Assembly: GCA_017411835.1 (NCBI GenBank)
Contig: JAFQPG010000006.1
Span: 20,240-84,239 of the forward strand
DNA: 64,000 bases
Direction of reading: 5' to 3'
Origin: Ruminococcus sp.
GTDB lineage: Bacteria > Bacillota > Clostridia > Oscillospirales > Acutalibacteraceae
Each line of letters opens with the position of its first letter. Within the stretch, counting starts at the first letter, position 1. The notes beneath the pieces were generated by a model. It was not told the DNA's origin, did not search any database, and was given only the letters and a program-made list of their open reading frames with translations. The position numbers and the translations under genes are program-made. Shown in pieces: positions 26,806 to 35,368 of the stretch.

Positions 26806-27639
26806 TTATCTTAGCTTGTCAGCAGTTTTTTCGCAGATAGAAAGCAACTGCTCGTCAGTATATTTTGCGCCTACCCAGATTTCGTGAGCCTTTGCCGCTT
26901 GGTAGACGAGCATATCAATCGAGCCGATTGCGTTTTTGTTAAATTCTTCTGCTTTTTTAAGCAGTTTTGTTTTGAGTGGATTATACACAGCATCAAATAC
27001 TGCATCTGCATTTTTGATTATTTCATCGCTTGCAACACACTCGTCTACATTTGGAAACATACCGACCGGAGTTGCGTTTACAAGAAGCGAAAACTTTTTG
27101 TCATAAGGGATGCTGTCAAGGGAGAAAACCTCAGCTTTTACATTGAGCTTTTGAAATATTTCGTTAGTAAGCTTTTTGCAGTTGTCTAAACTTTTTTGAC
27201 GTACCGCAAAGCTTACTTTACAGCCGTTTTGTATACATTCAAAAGCGATTGCACGCGCAGCACCGCCGTAGCCGAAAATCAGCACGTCTTTTGGTAAAGC
27301 GTTGTTACACTTTGCTTTTACTGCAGATACAAAGCCGTAGCCGTCGGTAGTAAAGCCTTCGCTGATTTTTTCGTTTTTAACAGTGTTTACGCTGTTGCAC
27401 AGCATCGCTTTTTCGCTTATTTTATCAAGCTTACTAATAATACCGATTTTATGGGGGATAGTTACATTGTAGCCGTCAAGGCTTTTAAGCTCTTTTTCAT
27501 AGCTTAAATCAAGATTTTCTATATCAAGCGCTTGATATTGGGCTTGTATATTATCGAGTTTAAAAAGCTCGTTATGGATAAATGGAGAGAGGCTGTGACC
27601 GATTGGGTGACCGATGACAGCGTATTTTTTTACGCTCAT
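26806..27639 (-). CDS. aroE: Shikimate dehydrogenase
   Basis: A 277-residue NADPH-dependent enzyme reducing 3-dehydroshikimate to shikimate. The N-terminal GHPIGHSLSPFIHN and the catalytic lysine/aspartate region (NVTIPHK) bind substrate. IFGYGGAARAIAFECI is the nucleotide-binding loop, and VYNPLKTKLLKKA is the conserved C-terminal motif. First gene of a six-gene minus-strand operon (aroE-aroK-aroB-aroA-aroC-pheA) leading from dehydroshikimate toward phenylpyruvate. aroD/aroQ (dehydroquinase) is not in the window. Ribosome site ATAGGAG. I found no T-box or attenuator in its short leader. Confidence 0.95.
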   Translation of the reverse strand: MSVKKYAVIGHPIGHSLSPFIHNELFKLDNIQAQYQALDIENLDLSYEKELKSLDGYNVTIPHKIGIISKLDKISEKAMLCNSVNTVKNEKISEGFTTDGYGFVSAVKAKCNNALPKDVLIFGYGGAARAIAFECIQNGCKVSFAVRQKSLDNCKKLTNEIFQKLNVKAEVFSLDSIPYDKKFSLLVNATPVGMFPNVDECVASDEIIKNADAVFDAVYNPLKTKLLKKAEEFNKNAIGSIDMLVYQAAKAHEIWVGAKYTDEQLLSICEKTADKLR

Positions 27640-27683
27640 AAATTTCTCCTATAGAAATAACAATTAAAAAATTGACATAATTA

Positions 27684-27712
27684 TTGACAAAGATATTGAA
27701 TACTAATAATAT
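27684..27712 (+). promoter_or_regulatory. acpP promoter
   Basis: TTGACA (27684-27689), 17 bases, TAATAT (27707-27712). The ~150-nt leader contains a possible hairpin (GTGCGCTAC...GTAGCAC, 27730-27767). Confidence 0.65.
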
Positions 27713-27862
27713 GAACTAGTAGATATAAGTGCGCTACCTGTAGATAAAAAACAAAAGGGCAGTAGCACAGGTTGTGTTTTACGGTGGATATTATAGCACA
27801 GAAAATGGTTGTTTGTCTACAAAAAAGCACAGCAAAGCAACATTTTTTGGAGGATTAGAATT

Positions 27863-28090
27863 ATGGTATTAGAGAAAGTTAAATTCATTTTATCTGAACA
27901 GCTTGAGGTCGAAGAAGATACTATCACAGCCCAGACAGATATTCAGGACGATTTAGGCGCAGATTCGCTTGACATCGTTGATATGGTGATGTCACTTGAG
28001 GACGAGTTTGAAATCGAATTGCCTGATGAAGATATCGAAAGTCTGCGTACAGTTGGTGCTCTCGTATCTTACATTGAAGCAAGAATCTGA
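27863..28090 (+). CDS. acpP: Acyl carrier protein
   Basis: A 75-residue acidic helical carrier that holds growing fatty acyl chains on a 4'-phosphopantetheine arm. The attachment site is Ser35 in LGADSLDIVDMV. The typical EDEFEIELPDEDIE helix III region follows. The ATG at 27863 lies after TGGAGG; an open frame extends 18 codons upstream, but acyl carrier proteins do not have such an extension. Monocistronic, with its own promoter and terminator, and no fatty-acid synthesis genes nearby. Confidence 0.95.
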   Translation: MVLEKVKFILSEQLEVEEDTITAQTDIQDDLGADSLDIVDMVMSLEDEFEIELPDEDIESLRTVGALVSYIEARI

Positions 28091-28108
28091 TTTTGTAAAA
28101 ATTTTTCA

Positions 28109-28138
28109 GGCCAGACCTTTGTGTCTGGTCTTTTTTTA
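28109..28138 (+). terminator. acpP terminator
   Basis: Stem CCAGAC / GTCTGG (loop CTTTGT), followed by TCTTTTTTT. Confidence 0.85.
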
Positions 28139-28139
28139 C

Positions 28140-28168
28140 TTGAAAAAGTTTATGTATAATAGTATAAT
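28140..28168 (+). promoter_or_regulatory. proS promoter
   Basis: TTGAAA (28140-28145), 17 bases, TATAAT (28163-28168), 30 bp before the gene. Confidence 0.7.
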
Positions 28169-28197
28169 ATATTGGTTAATACAAAGGAGGGGCAAAA

Positions 28198-29637
28198 ATG
28201 GCTGATAAAAAGAAAATGGTCGAGGCGATTACCAGCCGCGACACCGATTTTGCTAAATGGTACACCGACATAGTTAAGAAGGCTGAGCTTGTAGATTACT
28301 CGGGCGTAAAGGGATGTATGGTTATTCGTCCGTACGGCTACGCTATCTGGGAAAATATTCAGGCTGACTTAGACCGTCGCTTTAAGGAAAAAGGACACGA
28401 AAACGTATATATGCCGATGTTTATTCCTGAAAGCCTTTTACAGAAAGAAAAGGACCACGTAGAGGGTTTTGCTCCTGAGTGTGCGTGGGTTACTATCGGC
28501 GGTAGCGAAAAATTAAACGAAAAGCTTTGCGTGCGCCCAACATCAGAAACACTTTTCTGTGAGCATTACGCAAAGGTTATCAATACATATAGAGATTTAC
28601 CAAAGCTGTATAATCAATGGTGTTCTGTAGTAAGATGGGAAAAAACTACCCGTCCGTTTTTAAGAACATCAGAGTTTTTGTGGCAGGAAGGCCACACAAT
28701 GCACGAAACAGCGCAAGAAGCACAGGAAGAGACGCTCACAATGCTCAAAGTCTACGAGGATTTTTACAGAGAGACTCTTGCTATCCCTGCGGTTGTTGGT
28801 AAAAAGACAGAAAAAGAAAAGTTCGCCGGCGCTTTAGCTACTTACACAATCGAGCCTATGATGCACAACGGTGTAGCATTGCAGGGCGGTACATCACATT
28901 ACTTCGGCGACGGCTTTGCAAAGAGCTTTGACATCAAATATCAGGGTAGAGATAACCAGCTTCATTACCCACACCAGACCTCTTGGGGTGTATCAACTCG
29001 TATGATTGGCGCTATCATTATGGTGCACGGCGACGACGACGGTCTTGTTCTCCCACCAAAGGTGTCACCAATTCAGGTTGCTATCATTCCGATTGCGACC
29101 CACAAAGAGGGCGTACTCGAAAAGGGTAAGGAGCTTTACGACAGATTAAAATCTCAGTTTAGAGTTAAATACGACGACTCAGACCAGTCACCTGGCTGGA
29201 AATTTTCACAGTACGAGATGAAGGGCGTACCTGTACGAGTAGAGCTCGGTCCTAAGGATATCGAGAAAAACCAGTGCGTTATCGTACGCAGAGATACACG
29301 AGAAAAGATTTTTGTTTCTCTTGATAATCTTGAAGCTGAGGTCGAGAAGGCTTTGCAGGCTGTTCACGATGGTATGTACCAGCGTGCACTCGATAATATG
29401 AACGAAAAGACCTTTGTCGCAACTGACTTTGAGCAGTTCGTTAAGATAGCCGAAGAAACACCGGGCTTTATCAAAGCTATGTGGTGTGGCGACAAAGAGT
29501 GTGAAGAAAAAATCAAAGACGTCACAGGTGGCGTAAAGAGTAGATGTATCCCATTTGAAGAAGAGCATCTTTCTGACAAATGCGTTTGCTGCTCAAAGCA
29601 AGCGAAGCATATGGTATATTGGGGCAAACAGTACTGA
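28198..29637 (+). CDS. proS: Prolyl-tRNA synthetase, archaeal/eukaryotic-type
   Basis: A 479-residue class II aminoacyl-tRNA synthetase charging tRNA-Pro. It is the short type without the inserted editing domain of the common bacterial ProRS. Class II motifs are visible: motif 2 in the [22 protein letters not shown] region, and motif 3 in [22 protein letters not shown]. An anticodon-binding domain follows, then a C-terminal zinc-binding-like domain with clustered cysteines ([11 protein letters not shown] ... [10 protein letters not shown]). This type is common in Clostridia. Ribosome site AAAGGAGGGG; metA follows 46 bp later and may be cotranscribed. Confidence 0.95.
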   Translation: MADKKKMVEAITSRDTDFAKWYTDIVKKAELVDYSGVKGCMVIRPYGYAIWENIQADLDRRFKEKGHENVYMPMFIPESLLQKEKDHVEGFAPECAWVTIGGSEKLNEKLCVRPTSETLFCEHYAKVINTYRDLPKLYNQWCSVVRWEKTTRPFLRTSEFLWQEGHTMHETAQEAQEETLTMLKVYEDFYRETLAIPAVVGKKTEKEKFAGALATYTIEPMMHNGVALQGGTSHYFGDGFAKSFDIKYQGRDNQLHYPHQTSWGVSTRMIGAIIMVHGDDDGLVLPPKVSPIQVAIIPIATHKEGVLEKGKELYDRLKSQFRVKYDDSDQSPGWKFSQYEMKGVPVRVELGPKDIEKNQCVIVRRDTREKIFVSLDNLEAEVEKALQAVHDGMYQRALDNMNEKTFVATDFEQFVKIAEETPGFIKAMWCGDKECEEKIKDVTGGVKSRCIPFEEEHLSDKCVCCSKQAKHMVYWGKQY

Positions 29638-29683
29638 TACTATATAAGCTATACTTGAAATTATAAAAAAAGGAGGCGGTAAT

Positions 29684-30619
29684 ATGCCGATTAAAGTTGC
29701 GAATGATTTACCTGCTACAAAGATTTTAGAATCAGAGAACATCTTTGTTATGCCGGAAAAGCGCGCTATCACGCAGGACATCCGTCCGCTTAAGATTATC
29801 ATCGTAAATCTTATGCCGACTAAAATCGTGACCGAAACACAGCTTTTAAGATTGCTCGGTAATTCACCGCTTCAGGTTGATATTGAGCTTTTGCAGATGG
29901 CTTCCCACGAGTCTAAAAACACGTCTAAAAAGCATCTCACCACCTTTTACAAAACCTTTGACGAGATTAAAGACCGAAAGTTTGACGGTATGATTGTGAC
30001 AGGTGCTCCTGTAGAATTGCTACCTTTTGAAGAGGTCGACTACTGGGACGAGCTGTGCGAGATTTTTGAATGGGCTAAAAAGAACGTGTACTCGACTTTC
30101 TTTATTTGTTGGGGTGCACAGGCAGGGCTGTACCACCATTACGGTATCGGCAAAGTCACCTATGATAAGAAGCTAAGCGGTGTGTATCGCCATCGTCCGC
30201 TAAATCCGTTGCACCCTCTGCTACGTGGTTTTGACGATGAGTTTTATTGTCCGCATTCGCGCAACACAGGTGTAAACCACGATGATTTGCAGCATATCGA
30301 AGAACTCGAGATTTTGGCTGCGGGGGATACCACAGGCGTGTCTATCGTCTGCAACAAAAACGGCAGACAGTTTTTCATACTCGGTCACTTTGAGTATGAC
30401 GCCGACACCCTAGCTAACGAGTACTACAGGGACAAGAACAAGGGCATAAATCCTGAAATTCCGTACAACTATTTTCCGAACAATGATGTTACTAAAAAAC
30501 CTGTGATGACTTGGCGCAGTAGTGCGGCTTTGCTTTACTACAACTGGTTAAACTACTATTTGTATCAGCAGACACCGTACGATTTAGAAGACTTAAAGAA
30601 GCTTTACGAGGCTGAATAA
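29684..30619 (+). CDS. metA: Homoserine O-acyltransferase, predicted acetyl-CoA-specific
   Basis: A 311-residue MetA-family enzyme activating homoserine for methionine synthesis. The catalytic cysteine is Cys142 (ICWGAQAG), with His235 and Glu237 (GHFEYD). Residue 111, which decides the acyl donor in this family, is Glu (TGAPVEL). Glu111 favours acetyl-CoA, whereas Gly at this site favours succinyl-CoA. It is therefore probably a homoserine O-acetyltransferase despite its MetA-type sequence. Normal length, ribosome site AAAGGAGGCGG. It ends ahead of the split terminator of hairpin-array element 3, convergent with sigF. Confidence 0.93.
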   Translation: MPIKVANDLPATKILESENIFVMPEKRAITQDIRPLKIIIVNLMPTKIVTETQLLRLLGNSPLQVDIELLQMASHESKNTSKKHLTTFYKTFDEIKDRKFDGMIVTGAPVELLPFEEVDYWDELCEIFEWAKKNVYSTFFICWGAQAGLYHHYGIGKVTYDKKLSGVYRHRPLNPLHPLLRGFDDEFYCPHSRNTGVNHDDLQHIEELEILAAGDTTGVSIVCNKNGRQFFILGHFEYDADTLANEYYRDKNKGINPEIPYNYFPNNDVTKKPVMTWRSSAALLYYNWLNYYLYQQTPYDLEDLKKLYEAE

Positions 30620-30637
30620 ACTGAATAAAATAAAATG

Positions 30638-31022
30638 GCTCCCGATTTAGCGTGATACTCCAAGCGGAGCATCACGCAACTCTATTCGCCTACGACGATT
30701 TATATTGCTTCGCAGTGATATTATGCTTCGCATAGTGATATTGTCCTGCGGACAGTTATGGCGAATAGAATATCACGAAACCCATAGGTTTCATATCGCT
30801 TTCGCAAAGCGAAAATATCACGCTGACGATAGTCAGCATATAAATTAAAAGACAAAAAGAAAGAGAAGACTCGTTATCCAAACGAATCTTCTCTTTTTCT
30901 GTCGTTAGTGGGTTTGGGCTACTGTCCAAGTGCGTTTGTACATACAAACGCGATGCGGGTTCTCGACGGAAGTTGAGAGATTTTCAAATTCTCCGTTAAG
31001 AACAACACGCTTTTTCGGGAGC
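30638..31022. repeat. Hairpin-array element 3 inside a split terminator
   Basis: Outer arms GCTCCCGA (30638-30645) and TCGGGAGC (31015-31022), with AT-rich tails on both strands, enclose about 369 bp. Inside is GCGTGATACTCC...GGAGCATCACGC, then mini-hairpins separated by GTGATATT (30715, 30735) and the complementary AATATCAC (30769, 30814), plus a degenerate CATATCGC (30792). A second-level stem TATTCGCC / GGCGAATA spans the first half. An AAGAGAAGA...TCTTCTCTT hairpin with a T-rich tail and GCGTTTGTA...TACAAACGC follow. No coding frame. Lies between convergent metA and sigF. Confidence 0.8.
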
Positions 31023-31027
31023 TTATT

Positions 31028-31678
31028 TTATGTCAGTTTTTGTCGCATAAATAGCAGAAGCTTTTTTTCTTTTCGTGATACCTGCACCTGTGTCATATTA
31101 AGCTCTTTTGCAACCTCTACCTGAGTTTTGTGCTTGAAATATCTAAGCTCGATTAGCTTTCTGTCTAGTTTTGGGAGCTCGTTTAATATATCATTTAGTG
31201 ACATTTTTTCGAGCAGGTTGTCTTCAATCGAGCAGGTCGGGATATCAAGCTCTTTTTCGCCGTCGTCAGTCTGCACGCTAAGCGACATCACAAGCGTGTT
31301 TAGTGACAGCGCCTCGTTTGCTTTATATACATCGACGCCGAGCTTACTCGCAAGCAAAGATATCGGGATATCATCAGCGTGGTGCTTTTTGTAGTCGTCG
31401 GCGATTTTGCTCGCTTTTAAGGAAAGCTCCTTTAAGCTTCGGCTGACTTTGATTATTGAGCCGTCTCTGAAAAGTCTTTTTATCTCGCCTAAAATTACGG
31501 GCACGGCGTAGGTAGAAAGCTTAAAGCCTTTTTCGCTGTCGAAGTTGTCAATCGCTTTTATAAGACCAACACAGCCTGTGGAATACAGGTCGTCGTATTC
31601 AATACCCTTGCCGACAAATTTTCTTGCGCACGAATGCACGAGCCCTAAGTTTTGTTTAATCAGCTCATCTCTTGTCAT
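31028..31678 (-). CDS. sigF: Sporulation sigma factor F (SpoIIAC)
   Basis: A 216-residue sigma-70-family factor directing early forespore transcription. Region 2 (NLGLVHSCARKF, YDDLYSTGCVGLIKAIDNFD, FKLSTYAVPVILGEIKR) and region 4 (LDRKLIELRYFKHKTQVEVAKELNMTQVQVS, split over about 30 residues) are intact. Order and size match SpoIIAC. Its start overlaps the end of spoIIAB by 14 bases. The operon implies that the organism forms, or recently formed, endospores. Related SigG cannot be fully excluded by sequence alone, but the operon context decides for SigF. Confidence 0.93.
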   Translation of the reverse strand: MTRDELIKQNLGLVHSCARKFVGKGIEYDDLYSTGCVGLIKAIDNFDSEKGFKLSTYAVPVILGEIKRLFRDGSIIKVSRSLKELSLKASKIADDYKKHHADDIPISLLASKLGVDVYKANEALSLNTLVMSLSVQTDDGEKELDIPTCSIEDNLLEKMSLNDILNELPKLDRKLIELRYFKHKTQVEVAKELNMTQVQVSRKEKKLLLFMRQKLT

Positions 31679-32108
31679 AGCTTGTACGGTAAAGAGTTTT
31701 TTCCATAGTAACTGACGTGCCTACGCCCTCTTTTGAACGCACTTTTACGTTGTCCATAAAGCTTTGCATAACCGCAAAGCCTAAGCCTGCACGCTCGTCG
31801 TTTGAGGTCGTAAAAAGCGGCTCAAGCGCTTGCTTTACGTCAGGAATACCGATGCCCTTGTCGCGAATTTTTATTATTATTTTATTTGTGTCGGTGATTT
31901 TTACGTTTATGTAAATGATGCCTAGATAGTCTGGGTAGCCGTGCACAATGCAGTTCGTCACCGCCTCGGATACGGCGGTTTTTATGTCAGAAAGCTCTGA
32001 AATAGTCGGGTCAAGACAAAGTATAAACGCCGACACCGTTGCTCGTGCAAAGCTTTCGTTTGTGCTTTTTGATAAAAAGCTGAAATTAAGTTCGTTTACA
32101 ACATTCAT
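31665..32108 (-). CDS. spoIIAB: Anti-sigma F factor / serine kinase SpoIIAB
   Basis: A 147-residue GHKL-fold kinase that holds SigF inactive before septation and phosphorylates SpoIIAA. The N box (EAVTNCIVHGYPD), the G1-like IRDKGIGIPD and the G2-type ERAGLGFAVMQSFMD, which binds ATP, are visible. Overlaps spoIIAA by four bases and sigF by 14, the classic coupled arrangement. Confidence 0.93.
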   Translation of the reverse strand: MNVVNELNFSFLSKSTNESFARATVSAFILCLDPTISELSDIKTAVSEAVTNCIVHGYPDYLGIIYINVKITDTNKIIIKIRDKGIGIPDVKQALEPLFTTSNDERAGLGFAVMQSFMDNVKVRSKEGVGTSVTMEKTLYRTSYDKR

Positions 32109-32410
32109 TTTAATACCCCCAGCGAGTCAATTCCCGAAAGACTCATTATTTTTTGCAAAGATTTTGGAACATTTACCACCTTTAGTGTACCGCCGATTAG
32201 CGACACCTGGCGGTATCTGCCCATAATTAAGCCAATGCCCGAGCTGTCCATAAACGACACTCCCGTAAAATCAAGATGGAGCTCTTTTGGACGCAGGCTT
32301 TCTGTCTGACTATCTATTTTGTTTCTTATCGAGCTTGCCTTGTGGTGGTCGATTTCTCCGTACAGCTTTGCTGTCAGTATGTTATCTGTAAAATCAGTTT
32401 CTACTACCAT
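32105..32410 (-). CDS. spoIIAA: Anti-anti-sigma factor SpoIIAA
   Basis: A 101-residue STAS-domain protein that frees SigF from SpoIIAB when dephosphorylated by SpoIIE. The phosphorylation segment is FMDSSGIGLIMGRY, with Ser56/Ser57 aligning with the regulatory serine. The ATG at 32410 follows AGGAAG; an open frame starting at 32464 would have to be translated through a hairpin and is rejected. First gene of the operon; an intrinsic-terminator-like hairpin lies directly upstream. Confidence 0.92.
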   Translation of the reverse strand: MVVETDFTDNILTAKLYGEIDHHKASSIRNKIDSQTESLRPKELHLDFTGVSFMDSSGIGLIMGRYRQVSLIGGTLKVVNVPKSLQKIMSLSGIDSLGVLK

Positions 32411-32426
32411 ATTTTCACTTCCTAAT

Positions 32427-32463
32427 AAAAAATGCCTATACTCATATGATAAGAGTATAGGCA
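32427..32463 (-). terminator. Terminator-like hairpin between folC and spoIIAA
   Basis: Stem TGCCTATACTC / GAGTATAGGCA, followed on the minus strand by TTTTTTATT and, immediately after, the spoIIAA ribosome site. It terminates folC. The gap from folC is only 90 bp, so any spoIIA promoter must lie within or upstream of the hairpin. Confidence 0.75.
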
Positions 32464-32500
32464 TAAATTTTTTGTTGTATTTGCTTGTCGCTATAAGTGA

Positions 32501-33784
32501 TTATTTAAGCTTTTCTAGGATATGCGGTCGGATTTGCCCTGCAAGGTAAAGTGAACCACAGATGCAAAGGGAAAGCTCGTTGTCCTTGCAAAGTGAGTAG
32601 GCGGTATCAAAAGCTGTTTCAGGGTTGCTAATGACGACAACCTTTTCAAAATACTTTTTGCAGATATCGGAAAGCTCGTAGCAGTCGAGATTTCGAGGGT
32701 TTAATACATCGGTGACAACAACAAGGTCGAACATTCCCTTTAAAAGAGAAAGTGAGCTGTCTACGTCTTTGTCCTTTAGCATACCGATAAGAAGTGCTCT
32801 GTTTCCGCTTACAAAGCGCTGTGTTGCGTTTTTAAAGGCTGTCATACCGTTTACGTTATGTGCACCGTCTAAGACGACTACAGGCGATTTAGAAAGAAGT
32901 TCAAAGCGCGCAGGGTTGGTTGCTTTTTTGAAGCCTTCCTTTAAGTCGTCTGCAGTAAAGTCGATAAGTCCGTTTTCTTTTAAAGCGTTTAGGGTGCAGA
33001 TTGCGGTTTTTGCGTTTTCCAGCTGATGCTCGCCTACAAGCGGTAAGCAAAGCTCTAAATCGCTGTAAGTAAACTTGCTTTGCTCAAGCGACAAGGTAAC
33101 ATCAAAAAACTTGATGTCTTGCGCACTATAAAAAGCGTTTTGCTTTGTCTGCGCACTTTCTTTGATGATTTTAAGCGAAACGTCGTTTTGCAAAGCAGAA
33201 ACGGTGAGCGAATTTTCCTTTATAATACCGCATTTTTGCATAGTGATTTCTTCAATCGTGTCGCCTAAAATCGCGGTGTGGTCAAGGTCGATTTTAGTCA
33301 GTACCGAGCACAGCGGTTTTTTAATCAGATTTGTCGAGTCTAAAAGTCCGCCGAGTCCCGTTTCGCATACGATGATGTCGCATTCGTTTTGCTTGTAAAT
33401 ATAAAACGAAAGAGCGGTCAAAAACTCAAACTCGGTTATGATAATGCCCTGCTCATTTAGCTTTTCAATCAAAGGAAAGAGGTCTTCTACCGCTTGTGTC
33501 AGCTCTTCTTTTGAAATAAGCTCGTTGTTAATCTGGATACGCTCTCTAAAATCGGTGATGTACGGCGAAATGAAAAGCCCTGTTTTGTAGCCGCTTTGGG
33601 TGAGTACTGACGACAGCATCTGGCACACAGAGCCTTTTCCGTTTGTGCCCGCGACGTGAATAAACTTTTGCTCTAAAAGTGAAGAAGAGAGCATAGAAAA
33701 AAGCTTTTGTATCCTGTCTAGTCCCGGACGAGAGCCGAATTTATCGAGTGAATGAATTTTTTTCAGTGCTTGTTCGTAGGTCAT
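32501..33784 (-). CDS. folC: Folylpolyglutamate synthase/dihydrofolate synthase
   Basis: A 427-residue Mur-ligase-family enzyme that adds glutamate to dihydropteroate and to folates. The P-loop HVAGTNGKGSVCQML is near residues 41-55, TKIDLDHTAILG is the central motif, NPARFELLSKSPVVVLDGAHN introduces the C-terminal ligase domain, and SLYLAGQ is near the end. Ten bp downstream of rsmI and probably cotranscribed with it and the methyltransferase. No other folate genes nearby. Confidence 0.94.
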   Translation of the reverse strand: MTYEQALKKIHSLDKFGSRPGLDRIQKLFSMLSSSLLEQKFIHVAGTNGKGSVCQMLSSVLTQSGYKTGLFISPYITDFRERIQINNELISKEELTQAVEDLFPLIEKLNEQGIIITEFEFLTALSFYIYKQNECDIIVCETGLGGLLDSTNLIKKPLCSVLTKIDLDHTAILGDTIEEITMQKCGIIKENSLTVSALQNDVSLKIIKESAQTKQNAFYSAQDIKFFDVTLSLEQSKFTYSDLELCLPLVGEHQLENAKTAICTLNALKENGLIDFTADDLKEGFKKATNPARFELLSKSPVVVLDGAHNVNGMTAFKNATQRFVSGNRALLIGMLKDKDVDSSLSLLKGMFDLVVVTDVLNPRNLDCYELSDICKKYFEKVVVISNPETAFDTAYSLCKDNELSLCICGSLYLAGQIRPHILEKLK

Positions 33785-33794
33785 TTTTAGTCCT

Positions 33795-34613
33795 TTAAAT
33801 AAGTTTTTTGTAAATATCGTTTTTGCGAATTTTGGTGATTTTTGCGGCTTCTTTTGCGGCGTCTGTCGGCTTCATACCGTCTGCTATCAGCTTTTTAGCA
33901 ATGTTTAATGCATCATCGATACTGTATGCGTTTGCGCTTTCTTGCACTTTTCCTTCGAGGATAAGCACGATTTCGCCTTTTAGCTGACCGTCAGCATAGT
34001 TTTCAAAAGCCTCTTTTGTTGTTGTGCGGATGATTTCTTCGTGAAGCTTTGTGAGCTCTCTGGCAATAGTTAGCTTACGCTCGCCAAAGGTTTCATATAA
34101 GTCCTTTAAGGTGTTATTAAGCTTGTGAGGTGCTTCGTAAAAAATCATGGTGCGAGTTTCAGTAAGCAAGCTTTCAAGATGCTCGCTACGACTTTTTTTA
34201 TTAACCGATAAAAAGCCCTCAAAGCAAAATCTTCCTGTTGCAAGACCTGATACGCAAAGTGCCGAGATAACCGCACTCGGTCCGGGTACAACGACGGTTT
34301 TGATTGAGTACTGCTCGCATTGTTTTATAAGTAGCTCGCCCGGGTCAGACACACAAGGCATACCCGCATCGGTGACGATAGCACAGCTTTCTCCCGCTTT
34401 TATGCGGTCACAGATAAGCTCTCCGCGATATTCTTTGTTGTGCTCATAGTAGCTTACCATCGGCTTTTTTATACCGAAGTGGTTTAAAAGCTTTAAGGTA
34501 ACTCTAGTGTCCTCAGCCGCAATGAAGTCGACTTTATTAAGCGTTTCTATAGCACGCGGGGACATATCGCCTAAGTTTCCTATCGGAGTTCCAACTACAT
34601 AAAGTGTGCTCAT
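33795..34613 (-). CDS. rsmI: 16S rRNA (cytidine-1402-2'-O)-methyltransferase
   Basis: A 272-residue SAM-dependent tetrapyrrole-methylase-fold enzyme that 2'-O-methylates C1402 in the ribosomal P site. Motifs include TLYVVGTPIGNLGDMSPRA at the N-terminus, AAEDTRVTLKLLNHF, VTDAGMPCVSDPG and PGPSAVISAL. Its start overlaps the upstream methyltransferase gene by four bases, indicating coupling. Confidence 0.95.
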   Translation of the reverse strand: MSTLYVVGTPIGNLGDMSPRAIETLNKVDFIAAEDTRVTLKLLNHFGIKKPMVSYYEHNKEYRGELICDRIKAGESCAIVTDAGMPCVSDPGELLIKQCEQYSIKTVVVPGPSAVISALCVSGLATGRFCFEGFLSVNKKSRSEHLESLLTETRTMIFYEAPHKLNNTLKDLYETFGERKLTIARELTKLHEEIIRTTTKEAFENYADGQLKGEIVLILEGKVQESANAYSIDDALNIAKKLIADGMKPTDAAKEAAKITKIRKNDIYKKLI

Positions 34614-35368
34614 ATTCTTCCTTCTTTATATAAACCGTAAATTCTAGTCATTTCGTCTGAAAAATCGCCCTGCTCGTTTTCGATAAAGAGCGTTGGCATA
34701 ACCTGCATAAAGCCTTTGTTTCCTTTGTATCTTCCCTCTAGTAAAAAGAGCTTTGGCTCTTTAGAAAGTCGTTGCTGAACAAGGCGTAAACGCTTAGGCT
34801 CTATGTCGTGTTTTCGCATCGATTCCATAACATCTGCTAAACGTTCAGGTCGCTGACAGATGCAAAATCTTCCTTGAAATTGCAAAAGCTTAGAGGCTGT
34901 TTTGCATATATCGTCGAGGCTACAGCTTTCTTCGTGGCGTGCAAGCAACTTTTCGCTGTCGGGATTTTTGATGCCACTACCTGACAGCTTATACGGAGGG
35001 TTGCACACAACTACATTGTACTTTGAAAACTCGCATTTGCCTTTAAGGTCTTTTAAATCAGCGCAAAGAGGGGTGATGCATTTTGGGTTTTTATGCCCGT
35101 TTTCAATGTTGTGATTGATGCTGCGGATAAGCATATCTATAGCATTTTCCTGAATATCGATAGCAACGATTTCCTTAATGCTCTCTTTTCTTGTCCACAA
35201 AAGCGGCATCGTTCCGCAACCTGTACCAAGCTCAACGACTCTGTCTGCGCTTTTAACGCCTGCAAAATCAGCAAGCAAAATCGTGTCTGTTGAAAAATGG
35301 TGGGCATCAGAAACGATAATCTCAATCCCGTTCCCGAGCGGTTCAAAGCGTTCATTTTCTTTTAGCAT
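34610..35368 (-). CDS. tRNA1(Val) (adenine-N6)-methyltransferase-like protein
   Basis: A 252-residue class I SAM-dependent methyltransferase similar to TrmN6/YfiC, which modifies A37 of tRNA-Val. RVVELGTGCGTMPLLW binds SAM, DIQENAID is motif II, and VVCNPPYKLSGSG is the N-methyltransferase NPPY motif. In Firmicutes it typically precedes a GIY-YIG protein and rsmI; here it directly precedes rsmI with a 4-bp overlap. The ATG at 35368 follows TTGGAGGTGA. Substrate assignment is by family and context only. Confidence 0.85.
   Translation of the reverse strand: MLKENERFEPLGNGIEIIVSDAHHFSTDTILLADFAGVKSADRVVELGTGCGTMPLLWTRKESIKEIVAIDIQENAIDMLIRSINHNIENGHKNPKCITPLCADLKDLKGKCEFSKYNVVVCNPPYKLSGSGIKNPDSEKLLARHEESCSLDDICKTASKLLQFQGRFCICQRPERLADVMESMRKHDIEPKRLRLVQQRLSKEPKLFLLEGRYKGNKGFMQVMPTLFIENEQGDFSDEMTRIYGLYKEGRI

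Noticed and set aside
27640-27862. T-box or attenuator for the aro operon in the aroE-acpP gap
   Set aside because: No T-box sequence (UGGN bulge region) or terminator in the minus direction; the visible structure belongs to the acpP leader.
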